Shown here: positions 1-5,510 of the stretch, piece by piece
How the letters are laid out: every line of letters starts with the position of its first letter
How positions within the stretch are numbered: the first letter of the stretch is position 1
Source of the DNA: UBA3071 sp965369635
Lineage (GTDB): Bacteria > Chloroflexota > Anaerolineae > UBA3071
Reading direction: 5' to 3'
NCBI GenBank assembly: GCA_965369635.1
Contig: CBDURC010000195.1
Coordinates: forward strand, 1-5,865
DNA: 5,865 bases
Translations under genes and position numbers: made by a program
Notes under the pieces: generated by a model
Told to the model about the DNA's origin: nothing
The model's database searches: none
Seen by the model: only the letters and a program-made list of their open reading frames with translations

Positions 1-2
1 TC

Positions 3-821
3 TCCAAGGGTGCTCGCGCCTATGCTGGCGTCAAGATGATCGAGGCCATTATTCGCGCCGCTGAGGAGATGCATCCCGAGGTCATCTTCGCGGTGCACAT
101 AGACCATGGAGACGAAGAGACCTGCAACGATGCCATTGACTCTGGCTTCTACAGCTCGGTGATGATCGACGCCTCACACGAGCCCTTCGAGGCGAACGTT
201 GCCATCACCAAGCGCGTGGTGGAACGCGCCCACGCTAAGGGAGTCAACGTCGAGGCGGAGTTGGGCATGCTGGGCGGCGTCGAGGAGGATATTCAGGTAG
301 ACGAGAAACACGCTCTGCTGACCGATCCTGACGAGGCCGCCGAGTTTGTGCGTCTCACTGGCTGCGACAGCCTGGCAGTGGCCATCGGCACTAGCCATGG
401 GGCGTACAAGTTCACGGGACGGCAATCGCTGCACCTGGAGCGGTTGGCTGAGATCCAGCAGAGGCTGCCTGGTTTCCCTCTGGTGATGCACGGCTCCTCC
501 TCGGTGCCGCGTGAGGAAGTGGAGCGCATCAACGCGGCCGGTGGTGCCATTGACCCTTCAGCGCGGGGCGTGGACGTAGACGAGTTCGCCAAGACCGTTC
601 CCTTGGGGGTGGTCAAGGTCAACATAGACACCGATGGCCGCCTGGTGTGGACGCGGGTGCACCGCGAGTACTTCCGCGATCACCCCGAGAACTTCGACTT
701 CCGCAAGCCAGGCAAGATCATGATGGCGGAGTACGCTAACTTCATCGTTCACAAGAGCGAGAAACTGGGCTGCGCTGGTCGTCTCGATGAAGTACGCGCG
801 GCGCTGACCACTGATCTCTGA
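3..821 (+). CDS. Class II (zinc-dependent) fructose-bisphosphate aldolase, 5' end cut off by the window
   Basis: Class II aldolases cleave a ketose bisphosphate (normally fructose-1,6-bisphosphate, in relatives tagatose-1,6-bisphosphate) into dihydroxyacetone phosphate and an aldehyde, using Zn2+ in the cytoplasm. The frame is open from base 3 (SKGARAYAGVKM...), so the ATG at 36 is internal; by comparison with the family about 50-60 N-terminal residues are missing. Visible motifs in order: VHIDHGD (first zinc His, codon 96-98, with the catalytic Asp two residues later), VEAELGMLGG with the family Glu, GTSHGAYK (zinc His, 396-398), MHGSSSVP (zinc His, 489-491) and KVNIDTDGR, which binds the substrate phosphate. 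All catalytic elements are present and the protein looks intact to its TGA. The HGSSSVP form resembles the type IIB branch. Aldolase chemistry is nearly certain. The exact sugar bisphosphate is not, since the downstream sugar isomerase and kinases could mean a non-glycolytic substrate. Confidence 0.93.
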   Translation, partial: SKGARAYAGVKMIEAIIRAAEEMHPEVIFAVHIDHGDEETCNDAIDSGFYSSVMIDASHEPFEANVAITKRVVERAHAKGVNVEAELGMLGGVEEDIQVDEKHALLTDPDEAAEFVRLTGCDSLAVAIGTSHGAYKFTGRQSLHLERLAEIQQRLPGFPLVMHGSSSVPREEVERINAAGGAIDPSARGVDVDEFAKTVPLGVVKVNIDTDGRLVWTRVHREYFRDHPENFDFRKPGKIMMAEYANFIVHKSEKLGCAGRLDEVRAALTTDL

Positions 822-839
822 TACCCAATATCTGGTATC
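820..839. repeat. Small inverted repeat GATACC-8 nt-GGTATC after the aldolase gene
   Basis: Perfect 6-bp arms (820-825 and 834-839) flank an 8-nt loop, overlapping the aldolase stop codon and followed by further copies of the same words (CCAATACCC). It resembles the GATACC/GATATC-type short intergenic repeats I associate with some environmental bacterial genomes. There is no T-tract, so an intrinsic terminator is not supported. Confidence 0.45.
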
Positions 840-913
840 CAATACCCGACTTGACATTCGGCTTCCCCAAGTGTGCAGCGAAGCAAGCCATTCGAAGAAG
901 AAGGAGAAACTCC

Positions 914-1876
914 ATGCGCATCGGTGTCATCACCGTTCTGTTCCAGGATATGCTCTTTGAGGAGGCACTGGATCGTGTCCTCAATGCCGGCGTGTCGGCT
1001 GTGGAGATCGGGTCGGGCGGCTATCCTGGCAGCCACCATTGCCCTGTGGACAAGCTGCTCAGCAGCAAGCAGGCTCGCCGGGCATACATGGAGGCCATAA
1101 CCTCGCGGGGTCTGATCATCAGCGGTTTCAGTTGCCACAACAACCCAGTACATCCCAACGAGGGGATTGCCAGGGAAGCTGATGAGGTGTTCCGCAAGTC
1201 CGTGCGTCTGGCCAACCTGCTGGAGGTGCCGGTCGTCAACACCTTCTCTGGTCTGCCCGCCGGCGCGCCGGGCGACACCTGCCCCAACTGGGTCACCTGC
1301 CCCTGGCCGCCACACTTCCTGGACATGCTGGACTACCAGTGGAACGAGAAGGCTATCCCCTACTGGAGGGAGGCGGGCAAGTTCGCCGAGGATCACGGCG
1401 TGAAGGTCGCCTTCGAGATGCACCCGGGCATGTTGGTCTACAACGTGGACACCCTGCTGCGGATGCGTGAGGCGGTGGGGCTGGTCATCGGCTCCAACTT
1501 CGACCCCAGTCACCTCTTCTGGAACGGTGTCGACCCGGTGGCCGCCATCCGCAAGCTGGGCGACGCCATCTTCCACGTCCACGGCAAGGATGTTTACGTT
1601 GATCCCTTCAACGTGTCTGTCAACGGCTGTAACGACAACAAGCCATACAGCCGCATCCCTGAGCGTTCCTGGACGTTCCGCACCATCGGCTACGGCCACA
1701 GCGCCAAGGTCTGGAAGGACATCATGAGCGCCTTCCGTTTGGTGGGCTACGACTACGTCATCTCCATCGAGCACGAGGATGCACTGATGTCCCTTGACGA
1801 GGGCTTGGCCAAGGCCGTGGCCATCCTGAAGGAGGTTGGCATCTTCGAGCAGCCCGGCGAGGTGTTCTGGGCCTGA
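914..1876 (+). CDS. Sugar phosphate isomerase/epimerase, xylose isomerase-like TIM barrel
   Basis: A 320-residue metal-dependent isomerase/epimerase of the AP-endonuclease-2/xylose-isomerase-like fold, the family that also includes IolE, IolI and tagatose/psicose epimerases. The four expected metal ligands appear in order: E168 (VAFEMHPG), D197 with H200 (NFDPSHLFW), H223 (HVHGKD) and E286 (SIEHED). Length and strand order are complete for the fold, and no signal peptide is seen, so it is cytoplasmic. The frame is open from 851, but the ATG at 914 is chosen because GGAG at 903-906 lies 7 nt before it and the protein then starts with the first barrel strand (MRIGVITVLF). It begins 92 nt after the aldolase gene on the same strand and probably serves the same sugar route. 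Close relatives, as I recall them, sit in sugar or polyol operons next to oxidoreductases, with the substrate mostly undetermined. Fold and metal site are secure; the substrate is unknown. Confidence 0.9.
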   Translation: MRIGVITVLFQDMLFEEALDRVLNAGVSAVEIGSGGYPGSHHCPVDKLLSSKQARRAYMEAITSRGLIISGFSCHNNPVHPNEGIAREADEVFRKSVRLANLLEVPVVNTFSGLPAGAPGDTCPNWVTCPWPPHFLDMLDYQWNEKAIPYWREAGKFAEDHGVKVAFEMHPGMLVYNVDTLLRMREAVGLVIGSNFDPSHLFWNGVDPVAAIRKLGDAIFHVHGKDVYVDPFNVSVNGCNDNKPYSRIPERSWTFRTIGYGHSAKVWKDIMSAFRLVGYDYVISIEHEDALMSLDEGLAKAVAILKEVGIFEQPGEVFWA

Positions 1877-1885
1877 TCTCAGCAG

Positions 1886-1952
1886 GTCAGCGGAAGAGCG
1901 GAACAAGCGGAAACGGGAGCACCGGTTCCGCACATTCCGCTTTCCCGCTGAC
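1886..1952. repeat. Long imperfect hairpin built of AGCGGAA units
   Basis: Arms of 27 nt (1886-1912 and 1926-1952) match at 22 positions, with one more position as a G-U pair. The 13-nt apex can close by three further C-G/G-C pairs. GCGGAA occurs at about 8-9 nt intervals in the left arm, with its complement TTCCGC in the right arm. It starts 9 nt after the isomerase stop. No T-run follows, so it may be a repetitive extragenic element, a 3'-end stabiliser or a Rho-independent-like structure without a tail, rather than a classical terminator. Confidence 0.7.
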
Positions 1953-2122
1953 AGGGCACATCAACCACAAAGATACGAAGGACTCGCGAGGATCAAGGTG
2001 AGCAGTGAACTCCTCCCTACGCCCAGATCGTGGCTGACTCCCCCCTGCCCGTGGTAGTGGCTGGCCCCGCTTGGGGCGGGGCTGGCGGCCCGAAGCAGAA
2101 GACGTTGGAATCGACACTGGGT
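1953..2122 (+). other. Leader region of the PfkB-type kinase gene with a GC-rich stem-loop
   Basis: Between the large hairpin and the kinase start there is no gene I can support. The stretch 1965-2009 has a faint 9-nt rhythm (CCACAAAGA, TACGAAGGA, CTCGCGAGG). A strong stem-loop lies at 2061-2085: a perfect 7-bp GCCCCGC/GCGGGGC core (2064-2070, 2076-2082), extended by three pairs of which two are G-U, with loop TTGGG. The kinase frame stays open back to a GTG at 2030, but that part encodes a Pro/Gly/Ala-rich stretch unlike the family, so I treat it as untranslated. Confidence 0.5.
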
Positions 2123-3082
2123 ATGAGTGTTCGTTGGGATGTTCTCGGTTTCGGCGCGGTGGCTGTGGATGACCTGATCTACGTTGACCACCATCCACTA
2201 CCGGGCAGCAAAATGCCCGTCCGCAATAGGCAGCGCCAGGGCGGTGGCCTGGCGGGGACGGCGCTGGTCGCCGCCGCTCGCCTGGGCGCCAAGGCTGCCT
2301 ACTGCGGCGTGCTGGGCGATGACGAACTGTCGCGGTTCACGCGTCGCGAATTCGAACGAGAGGGGGTGGACTGTGCGCCGATTCTGTATGATCCACAGGC
2401 GCGGCCCATCCATTCTCTGGTGATCGTGGACCTCTCCACGGGAGATCGCTGCATCCTCTTCTCGATGGCTGGTGTCAGGGAACCTGAGCCGGAGAACATC
2501 ACGCCTGACCTGATAGCCAACTGCCGTGTGTTGTTCGTGGATCATACGGTCATTGAGACAGGACCTCGCGCCATCGAGTTGGCTCACGCTCAGGGCATCC
2601 CGGTGGTCGGTGACATCGAAGCAGTGCGCGATCCGCGTGTGCTTGATCTGGTGCGCCAAATAGATCACCTGATCTTGGGCATCCAACTGGCTGGCCGGAT
2701 GACGGGAGAAAGCGAAGCGGCAGCGATGGTGCGTGCCCTTTCTGGGCCTGACCGGGCCTGCTGTGTGGTGACCGCAGGCGAGCGTGGCTGCTGGTACTCC
2801 GAACACAGCGGCGGCGTGCGTCACTTTCCGGCCTTCCGCGTCCAGGTTGTGGATACCACAGGCTGTGGCGACGTCTTTCATGGTGCATACGCTGCCTGCA
2901 TCGCCCGCGGAGAAAGCGTCAGCACGGCGATTCGGGTAGCGACGGCCGCGGCGGGCATTAAGGCGACCCAGCAAGGTGGCCGACGCGGTATCCCTGATCT
3001 GGCTACGGTGGAACGCTTTCTGAGAGAACATGGTAATGACGAATGGACGTCCACGAGATCAAGTGGGAGTTTGGCGACCTAG
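2123..3082 (+). CDS. PfkB/ribokinase-family sugar kinase, YihV-like C-terminal half
   Basis: A 319-residue cytoplasmic ATP-dependent sugar kinase of the PfkB family. The N-terminal strand WDVLGFGAVAVDDLIYVD is followed by the substrate-side glycine motif around residues 40-55 (QGGGLAGTALVAAARLGA), where the Asn typical of ribokinases is absent. Next come VTAGERG (216-222), the anion hole and catalytic base DTTGCGD (244-250, base D250), then VFHGAY and GGRRGIPD (285-292). From memory, the AARLGA, VVDTTGxGDVFHGA and GGRxGIPD patterns recall sulfofructose kinase YihV more than ribokinase or FruK, but related PfkB proteins of other specificity share them. The ATG at 2123 gives the normal family length; unlike its neighbours it lacks a clear GGAG upstream. 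GTG at 2030 is the alternative start. With the aldolase and isomerase upstream it plausibly makes the phosphosugar that the aldolase cleaves. Kinase activity is secure, the substrate is not. Confidence 0.9.
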   Translation: MSVRWDVLGFGAVAVDDLIYVDHHPLPGSKMPVRNRQRQGGGLAGTALVAAARLGAKAAYCGVLGDDELSRFTRREFEREGVDCAPILYDPQARPIHSLVIVDLSTGDRCILFSMAGVREPEPENITPDLIANCRVLFVDHTVIETGPRAIELAHAQGIPVVGDIEAVRDPRVLDLVRQIDHLILGIQLAGRMTGESEAAAMVRALSGPDRACCVVTAGERGCWYSEHSGGVRHFPAFRVQVVDTTGCGDVFHGAYAACIARGESVSTAIRVATAAAGIKATQQGGRRGIPDLATVERFLREHGNDEWTSTRSSGSLAT

Positions 3083-3105
3083 CGGTTCTTCAGCGGACGC
3101 TTGAG

Positions 3106-3179
3106 CTTGCCGAAGGCCGTAGCGAACTGCGACTGGCTGATGCCCGCAGCTAGCTGTGGCGTCCATTGGTTTCGGCAAG
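3106..3179. repeat. Nested inverted repeats between the two kinase genes
   Basis: Perfect 9-bp arms CTTGCCGAA (3106-3114) and TTCGGCAAG (3171-3179) enclose 56 nt. Inside lies a near-palindrome at 3144-3159 (CCGCAG, CTAG, CTGTGG, one G-U pair). No T-tract follows. It could form a branched RNA structure after the PfkB gene, or serve as a protein-binding site. I see no convincing promoter for the next gene in this gap. Confidence 0.45.
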
Positions 3180-3247
3180 GTGAGATCCATCGATCATTTC
3201 ATTGTCGCCTGACCGATCATCTGACCGGCTGCACATGCAGGTGTGGG

Positions 3248-3251
3248 GGAG
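3248..3251 (+). promoter_or_regulatory. Ribosome binding site GGAG that favours the TTG start at 3259
   Basis: GGAG, within a run GGGGGAG (3245-3251), lies 7 nt before TTG 3259. That is the spacing seen before the isomerase ATG and close to the 8 nt before three other genes. The in-frame ATG at 3235 has no comparable site. Confidence 0.55.
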
Positions 3252-3258
3252 AAGTCGA

Positions 3259-4050
3259 TTGCGCCCTATCGTCTGGGAGCGTCTGACCCGTTCCAGTTTG
3301 TTCTTAGATCAGACAGACGCTCGGCTGGAGGTGGATCGGACGCAGGTCGAGAGGTTCTACCATCCATTGGCGACTGCCTTGCTCTCCAAAGCAGAAACCG
3401 TGCCTCGGCTTCTGGTGGCTGTTGCCGGCCCGCCCGGCAGTGGCAAGACGGCCCTTGCCACCATCCTGGTCGCCGTGGTCAACGCTGAGGTGGACGAGCA
3501 GGGGGCTGTGCTCGTTGGCCTTGATGGCTGGCACTATCCCAATGCCTATCTGGCGAAACATTTCGTCGAAAGGGATGGGCAGCGGATCGCTTTGCGGAGT
3601 ATCAAAGGTTCGCCTGAAACTTTTGATGCGGCTGCAGCCTATGACTGTCTGTCGCAGATTCGCTGTGGAGGACGGGCGACCTTCCCGGTCTACAGCCGCA
3701 GGCTGCACGAACCCATACCGGCCAGGGGAACGATTGAAGCTTCTCACCGGATCGTGATCGTAGAAGGCAACTACTTGCTGTTGGACGAGGCGCCTTGGAA
3801 GCGACTGCGTCAGCTATTCGATGTTCGCCTGTTCATTTCCTCCAGCGTCGAGATCTTGCAGGAGGGCTTGCGAGAACGGCATCTGCGTGGCGGGAAAACG
3901 CTTGAGGCAACGGAGCACCAGATGCGTACGGTAGATCTGCCGAATGCCAAACGGGTGGCTCCCAGCGCGGCGCACGCGCAGGTGCTTGTTCACAAAGCCG
4001 ATGTCCAGCGCATCGAACGCATCGAATGGGTGGCATCTCTGCAGTCCTGA
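3259..4050 (+). CDS. P-loop nucleoside/sugar kinase, YggC/FrcK (uridine kinase-like) family
   Basis: A 263-residue cytoplasmic P-loop kinase of the PRK/uridine-kinase superfamily. Walker A is at 57-64 (GPPGSGKT), followed by LDGWH (88-92, the substrate-side DG.H motif), KGSPETFD (116-123), FPVYSRRLHEPI (142-153), the VIVEGNYLLLD strand (166-176) and an Arg-rich LID-like segment RHLRGGKT (207-214). This order matches what I remember of E. coli YggC and rhizobial FrcK: the KGxPETFD, YxRxxHxP and VIVEGNxLLLD motifs are shared. FrcK accompanies a fructose transporter, which fits a sugar role, but its activity is poorly defined. The TTG start is chosen by its Shine-Dalgarno. ATG 3235 would add 8 residues, and the frame is open to a TTG at 3202; YggC is about 240 residues, favouring the shorter form. 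It follows the PfkB gene by about 176 nt and is probably in the same pathway. Family is secure, substrate unknown. Confidence 0.87.
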   Translation: MRPIVWERLTRSSLFLDQTDARLEVDRTQVERFYHPLATALLSKAETVPRLLVAVAGPPGSGKTALATILVAVVNAEVDEQGAVLVGLDGWHYPNAYLAKHFVERDGQRIALRSIKGSPETFDAAAAYDCLSQIRCGGRATFPVYSRRLHEPIPARGTIEASHRIVIVEGNYLLLDEAPWKRLRQLFDVRLFISSSVEILQEGLRERHLRGGKTLEATEHQMRTVDLPNAKRVAPSAAHAQVLVHKADVQRIERIEWVASLQS

Positions 4051-4081
4051 GGCGGGGTGTTCTGGGCTTCAGTGCGTCTGG

Positions 4082-4106
4082 AGGGCATCGTCTCCGACGA
4101 TGCCCT
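4082..4106 (+). terminator. Strong hairpin after the P-loop kinase gene, terminator-like
   Basis: A perfect 11-bp stem (4082-4092 with 4096-4106) closes on a TCC triloop, 31 nt after the kinase stop and 21 nt before the next start codon. Only a weak T-rich tail follows (CCCTTAG), so full intrinsic termination is uncertain; partial termination or mRNA processing is equally possible. Confidence 0.55.
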
Positions 4107-4127
4107 TAGCCAACGGGAGATCCTGAC

Positions 4128-4326
4128 ATGAACTTCAAGAACATCTTGCGCGGGTTCATCATCTACATCAGTATTGGCTTTCATCGTCACTGGAGTCGTC
4201 AGCTATTTGTATAGCTTCATCGCCCATGGTCAAGGCATCATCGACTGGGAGGCGGCGATACGGTTTGCGCTGATCTTCGGCATCACACTGCCGATCGTAC
4301 GCGAGCTTGAGAACAGGGACCAATAA
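4128..4326 (+). pseudogene. Small two-helix membrane protein gene with a one-base frameshift
   Basis: GGGAG (4115-4119) sits 8 nt before ATG 4128, the same arrangement as the intact genes. The frame starts MNFKNILRGFIIYIS, then runs into TAG at 4212-4214 with an unhydrophobic tail. The +1 frame continues the same kind of protein without a stop from 4132 to TAA 4324-4326: LAFIVTGVVSYLYSFI, IIDWEAAIRFALIFGI, then a charged end VRELENRDQ. Joined near 4173, the product is 65 residues; 199 nt equals 66 codons plus one, so exactly one extra base is present. Predicted topology: helix 1 about residues 6-31, a short polar turn (HGQG), helix 2 about 40-57, and a cytoplasm-type charged tail. I cannot name the family. 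Translation of the second part alone from TTG 4174 is possible. The shift could be a real mutation, a sequencing error or, less likely, programmed frameshifting. Confidence 0.72.
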
Positions 4327-4648
4327 CACACCGGTCGACTTCCGGGTGGAGGAGACTCAACGGCGAGGGAGCCGGATTGGGTATGAACCTCGTGGATTCC
4401 TCCTGTTTGTCTTGACTGCTTCGCTGATGGTCCCAGCTAGCAAGGCTGCTGGAACACAAGATAGCCGACAATCATCTCAGGGTCATTCAGTTTTCCATTG
4501 GGTAGCTTAATCTCATCGTAGGGCACGCGGCAGGGCACGCGGAGAGCGCTGAGATTTGCTTGGCTTCATCTGCGGTCTCCGCACTCTTGGGGGTAAATTG
4601 CCAGCGGCAGCCGAGAACTGAATGGTCCTGACAATCATCTGGCGCGTC
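4327..4648. other. Gene-free stretch of about 320 nt with small repeats
   Basis: No reading frame here has both a ribosome binding site and a protein-like composition; the longest (4307-4510 from a TTG) has neither. Visible structure: a bulged 8-bp stem-loop at 4433-4452 (CCAGC, AGC, loop AAG, GCT, GCTGG), a 12-bp tandem duplication at 4520-4542 and a repeat-like hairpin at 4539-4582. It is best read as intergenic or decayed DNA between the frameshifted gene and the promoter that follows. Confidence 0.6.
4520..4582. repeat. Tandem duplication joined to a repeat-like hairpin
   Basis: AGGGCACGCGG occurs at 4520-4530 and again at 4532-4542, a 12-nt period. The second copy runs into a hairpin with perfect 7-bp outer arms GCGGAGA (4539-4545) and TCTCCGC (4576-4582). 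The stem continues through CGC/GCG and AGAT/ATCT with one mismatch and a 2-nt bulge, around a 12-nt loop. The composition resembles the GCGGAGAGCGCAGAG-type intergenic repeats found in many copies in some environmental genomes. Confidence 0.5.
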
Positions 4649-4677
4649 TTGACAGACGATACCGATAATGGTACGAT
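4649..4677 (+). promoter_or_regulatory. Sigma-70-type promoter of the AIM24-family gene
   Basis: A perfect -35 hexamer TTGACA (4649-4654), a 17-nt spacer and a -10 hexamer TACGAT (4672-4677, four of six consensus bases including the key T, A, A, T) predict a start near 4684-4685, about 93 nt before the ATG. A dyad with arms GATACCG (4658-4664) and CGATATC (4674-4680), six of seven positions symmetrical, overlaps the -10 and could be an operator. Confidence 0.68.
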
Positions 4678-4685
4678 ATCAAAAA

Positions 4686-4722
4686 GACAGAGCCAGACTC
4701 AGCCGCTGCCTGACTCTCTGTC
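4686..4722 (+). promoter_or_regulatory. Stem-loop at the predicted 5' end of the AIM24-family transcript
   Basis: GACAGAG (4686-4692) pairs perfectly with CTCTGTC (4716-4722). An inner helix, ACTCAG with CTGACT (one C-C mismatch), closes a CCGCTGC loop, with a 4-nt bulge on the left side. It begins one or two bases after the predicted transcription start, the position of 5'-stabilising stem-loops or attenuating leaders. It does not cover the ribosome binding site at 4765-4769. Confidence 0.5.
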
Positions 4723-4777
4723 GCCAGGTATCCAGACAGGAGCAGGTGGAATACTAGTCTCACCAGGAGCAATCACA

Positions 4778-5461
4778 ATGAAATACGAGATTCATGGCAC
4801 GGTCATGCAAACCCTGGACGTTCATCTCCAGAAAGGCGAGGCGATCTACACCGAATCTGGGGGCATGGCCTGGATGCGTGGCAACGTCCACATGGCTACC
4901 TCCTCTCGTGGTGGGGTCATGGCCGGCCTGGGACGGATGCTGGCCGGCGAGTCGCTGTTTATGACTACCTATGCTTGCAAGGGCAGTGAAGCCCTGGTTG
5001 TCTTCACACCCGAAGCGCCGGGCAAGGTTCTTGCCATCGAGTTGGGAGCTGGAGAGAGCCTCATCTGTCAAAAGGATGCCTTCATGTGCGCTCAAGACTC
5101 GGTCAAGCTTGAGATGCACTTTCGCAAGAGGCTGGGCGCCGGTCTATTCGGGGGCGAGGGCTTCATTTTGCAGAAGGTAACCGGTCCAGGCGTGGTGTTC
5201 ATGGAGATTCCAGGAGAGGTGCGGGAGTACACCCTCGCTGCTGGAGAGGAGATGAAGGTGGACCCTGGCCACATTGCCATCTTTGAGCCCTCTGTCCGTT
5301 ACGACATCAGTCGCGTCAGGGGGCTGAAGAACGTCCTGTTCTCGGGTGAAGGCCTTTTTCTGGCCAGTCTGAAAGGGCCGGGCAAGATATGGCTTCAGAG
5401 TCTGCCACTATCTAACCTGGCGGCCAAGCTGGCTCGCTACATGCCCTTCAAGCGCGCCTGA
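4778..5461 (+). CDS. AIM24 family (TIGR00266-like) protein
   Basis: A 227-residue protein of the AIM24/TIGR00266 family, a small beta-rich domain found across bacteria and archaea and in the yeast mitochondrial protein Aim24. Recognised by YTESGGMAWMRGNV (24-37), the glycine-rich segment with GESLFMTTY (57-65), PGKVLAIELGAGESLICQKDAFM (81-103), the later GEGFILQKVTGPG (126-138), a GEEMKVDPGHIAIFE segment (156-170) and GLKNVLFSGEGLF (182-194) near the end. The length is normal. The ATG is set by AGGAG (4765-4769) 8 nt upstream; the frame is open back to 4622, but that part is promoter and leader. No signal peptide or membrane helix is visible. The biochemical role of bacterial members is not established. 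It has its own promoter, so its link to the sugar genes is only positional. The Cys/His mini-protein gene follows by 108 nt. Confidence 0.9.
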   Translation: MKYEIHGTVMQTLDVHLQKGEAIYTESGGMAWMRGNVHMATSSRGGVMAGLGRMLAGESLFMTTYACKGSEALVVFTPEAPGKVLAIELGAGESLICQKDAFMCAQDSVKLEMHFRKRLGAGLFGGEGFILQKVTGPGVVFMEIPGEVREYTLAAGEEMKVDPGHIAIFEPSVRYDISRVRGLKNVLFSGEGLFLASLKGPGKIWLQSLPLSNLAAKLARYMPFKRA

Positions 5462-5510
5462 ACGGTTGCCACAGGCCGGCAGTCTTCGAGATCAAGGAGA
5501 TCAGCGATCG

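Noticed and set aside
851..879. TTGACA before the isomerase gene
   Set aside because: No acceptable -10 hexamer at 16-18 nt spacing (TGCAGC and neighbours), so no promoter is called.
749..1933. 394-codon open frame on the minus strand across the isomerase gene
   Set aside because: It lies opposite a gene with all its metal ligands and normal length; its product has no recognisable motif and is the usual by-product of GC-rich codon use.
1965..2009. Faint 9-nt periodicity like the CACAAAGGA-type intergenic repeats
   Set aside because: Unit identity is too low to call a repeat; mentioned only within the leader region entry.
2198..3031. 277-codon open frame on the minus strand across the PfkB gene
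   Set aside because: Antisense shadow of a clearly recognised kinase; no ribosome binding site or family motif.
3043..3153. 36-residue frame (MDVHEIKWEF...) overlapping the end of the PfkB gene
   Set aside because: Protein-like start but no ribosome binding site and very short; it might be a remnant, but I cannot support it.
3202..3258. N-terminal extension of the P-loop kinase from TTG 3202 or ATG 3235
   Set aside because: No ribosome binding site before either, and the extension exceeds the family's usual length; TTG 3259 has a well-placed GGAG.
4307..4510. 67-codon frame starting at TTG with one hydrophobic stretch
   Set aside because: It starts inside the end of the small membrane gene, has no ribosome binding site and a composition unlike a real protein.
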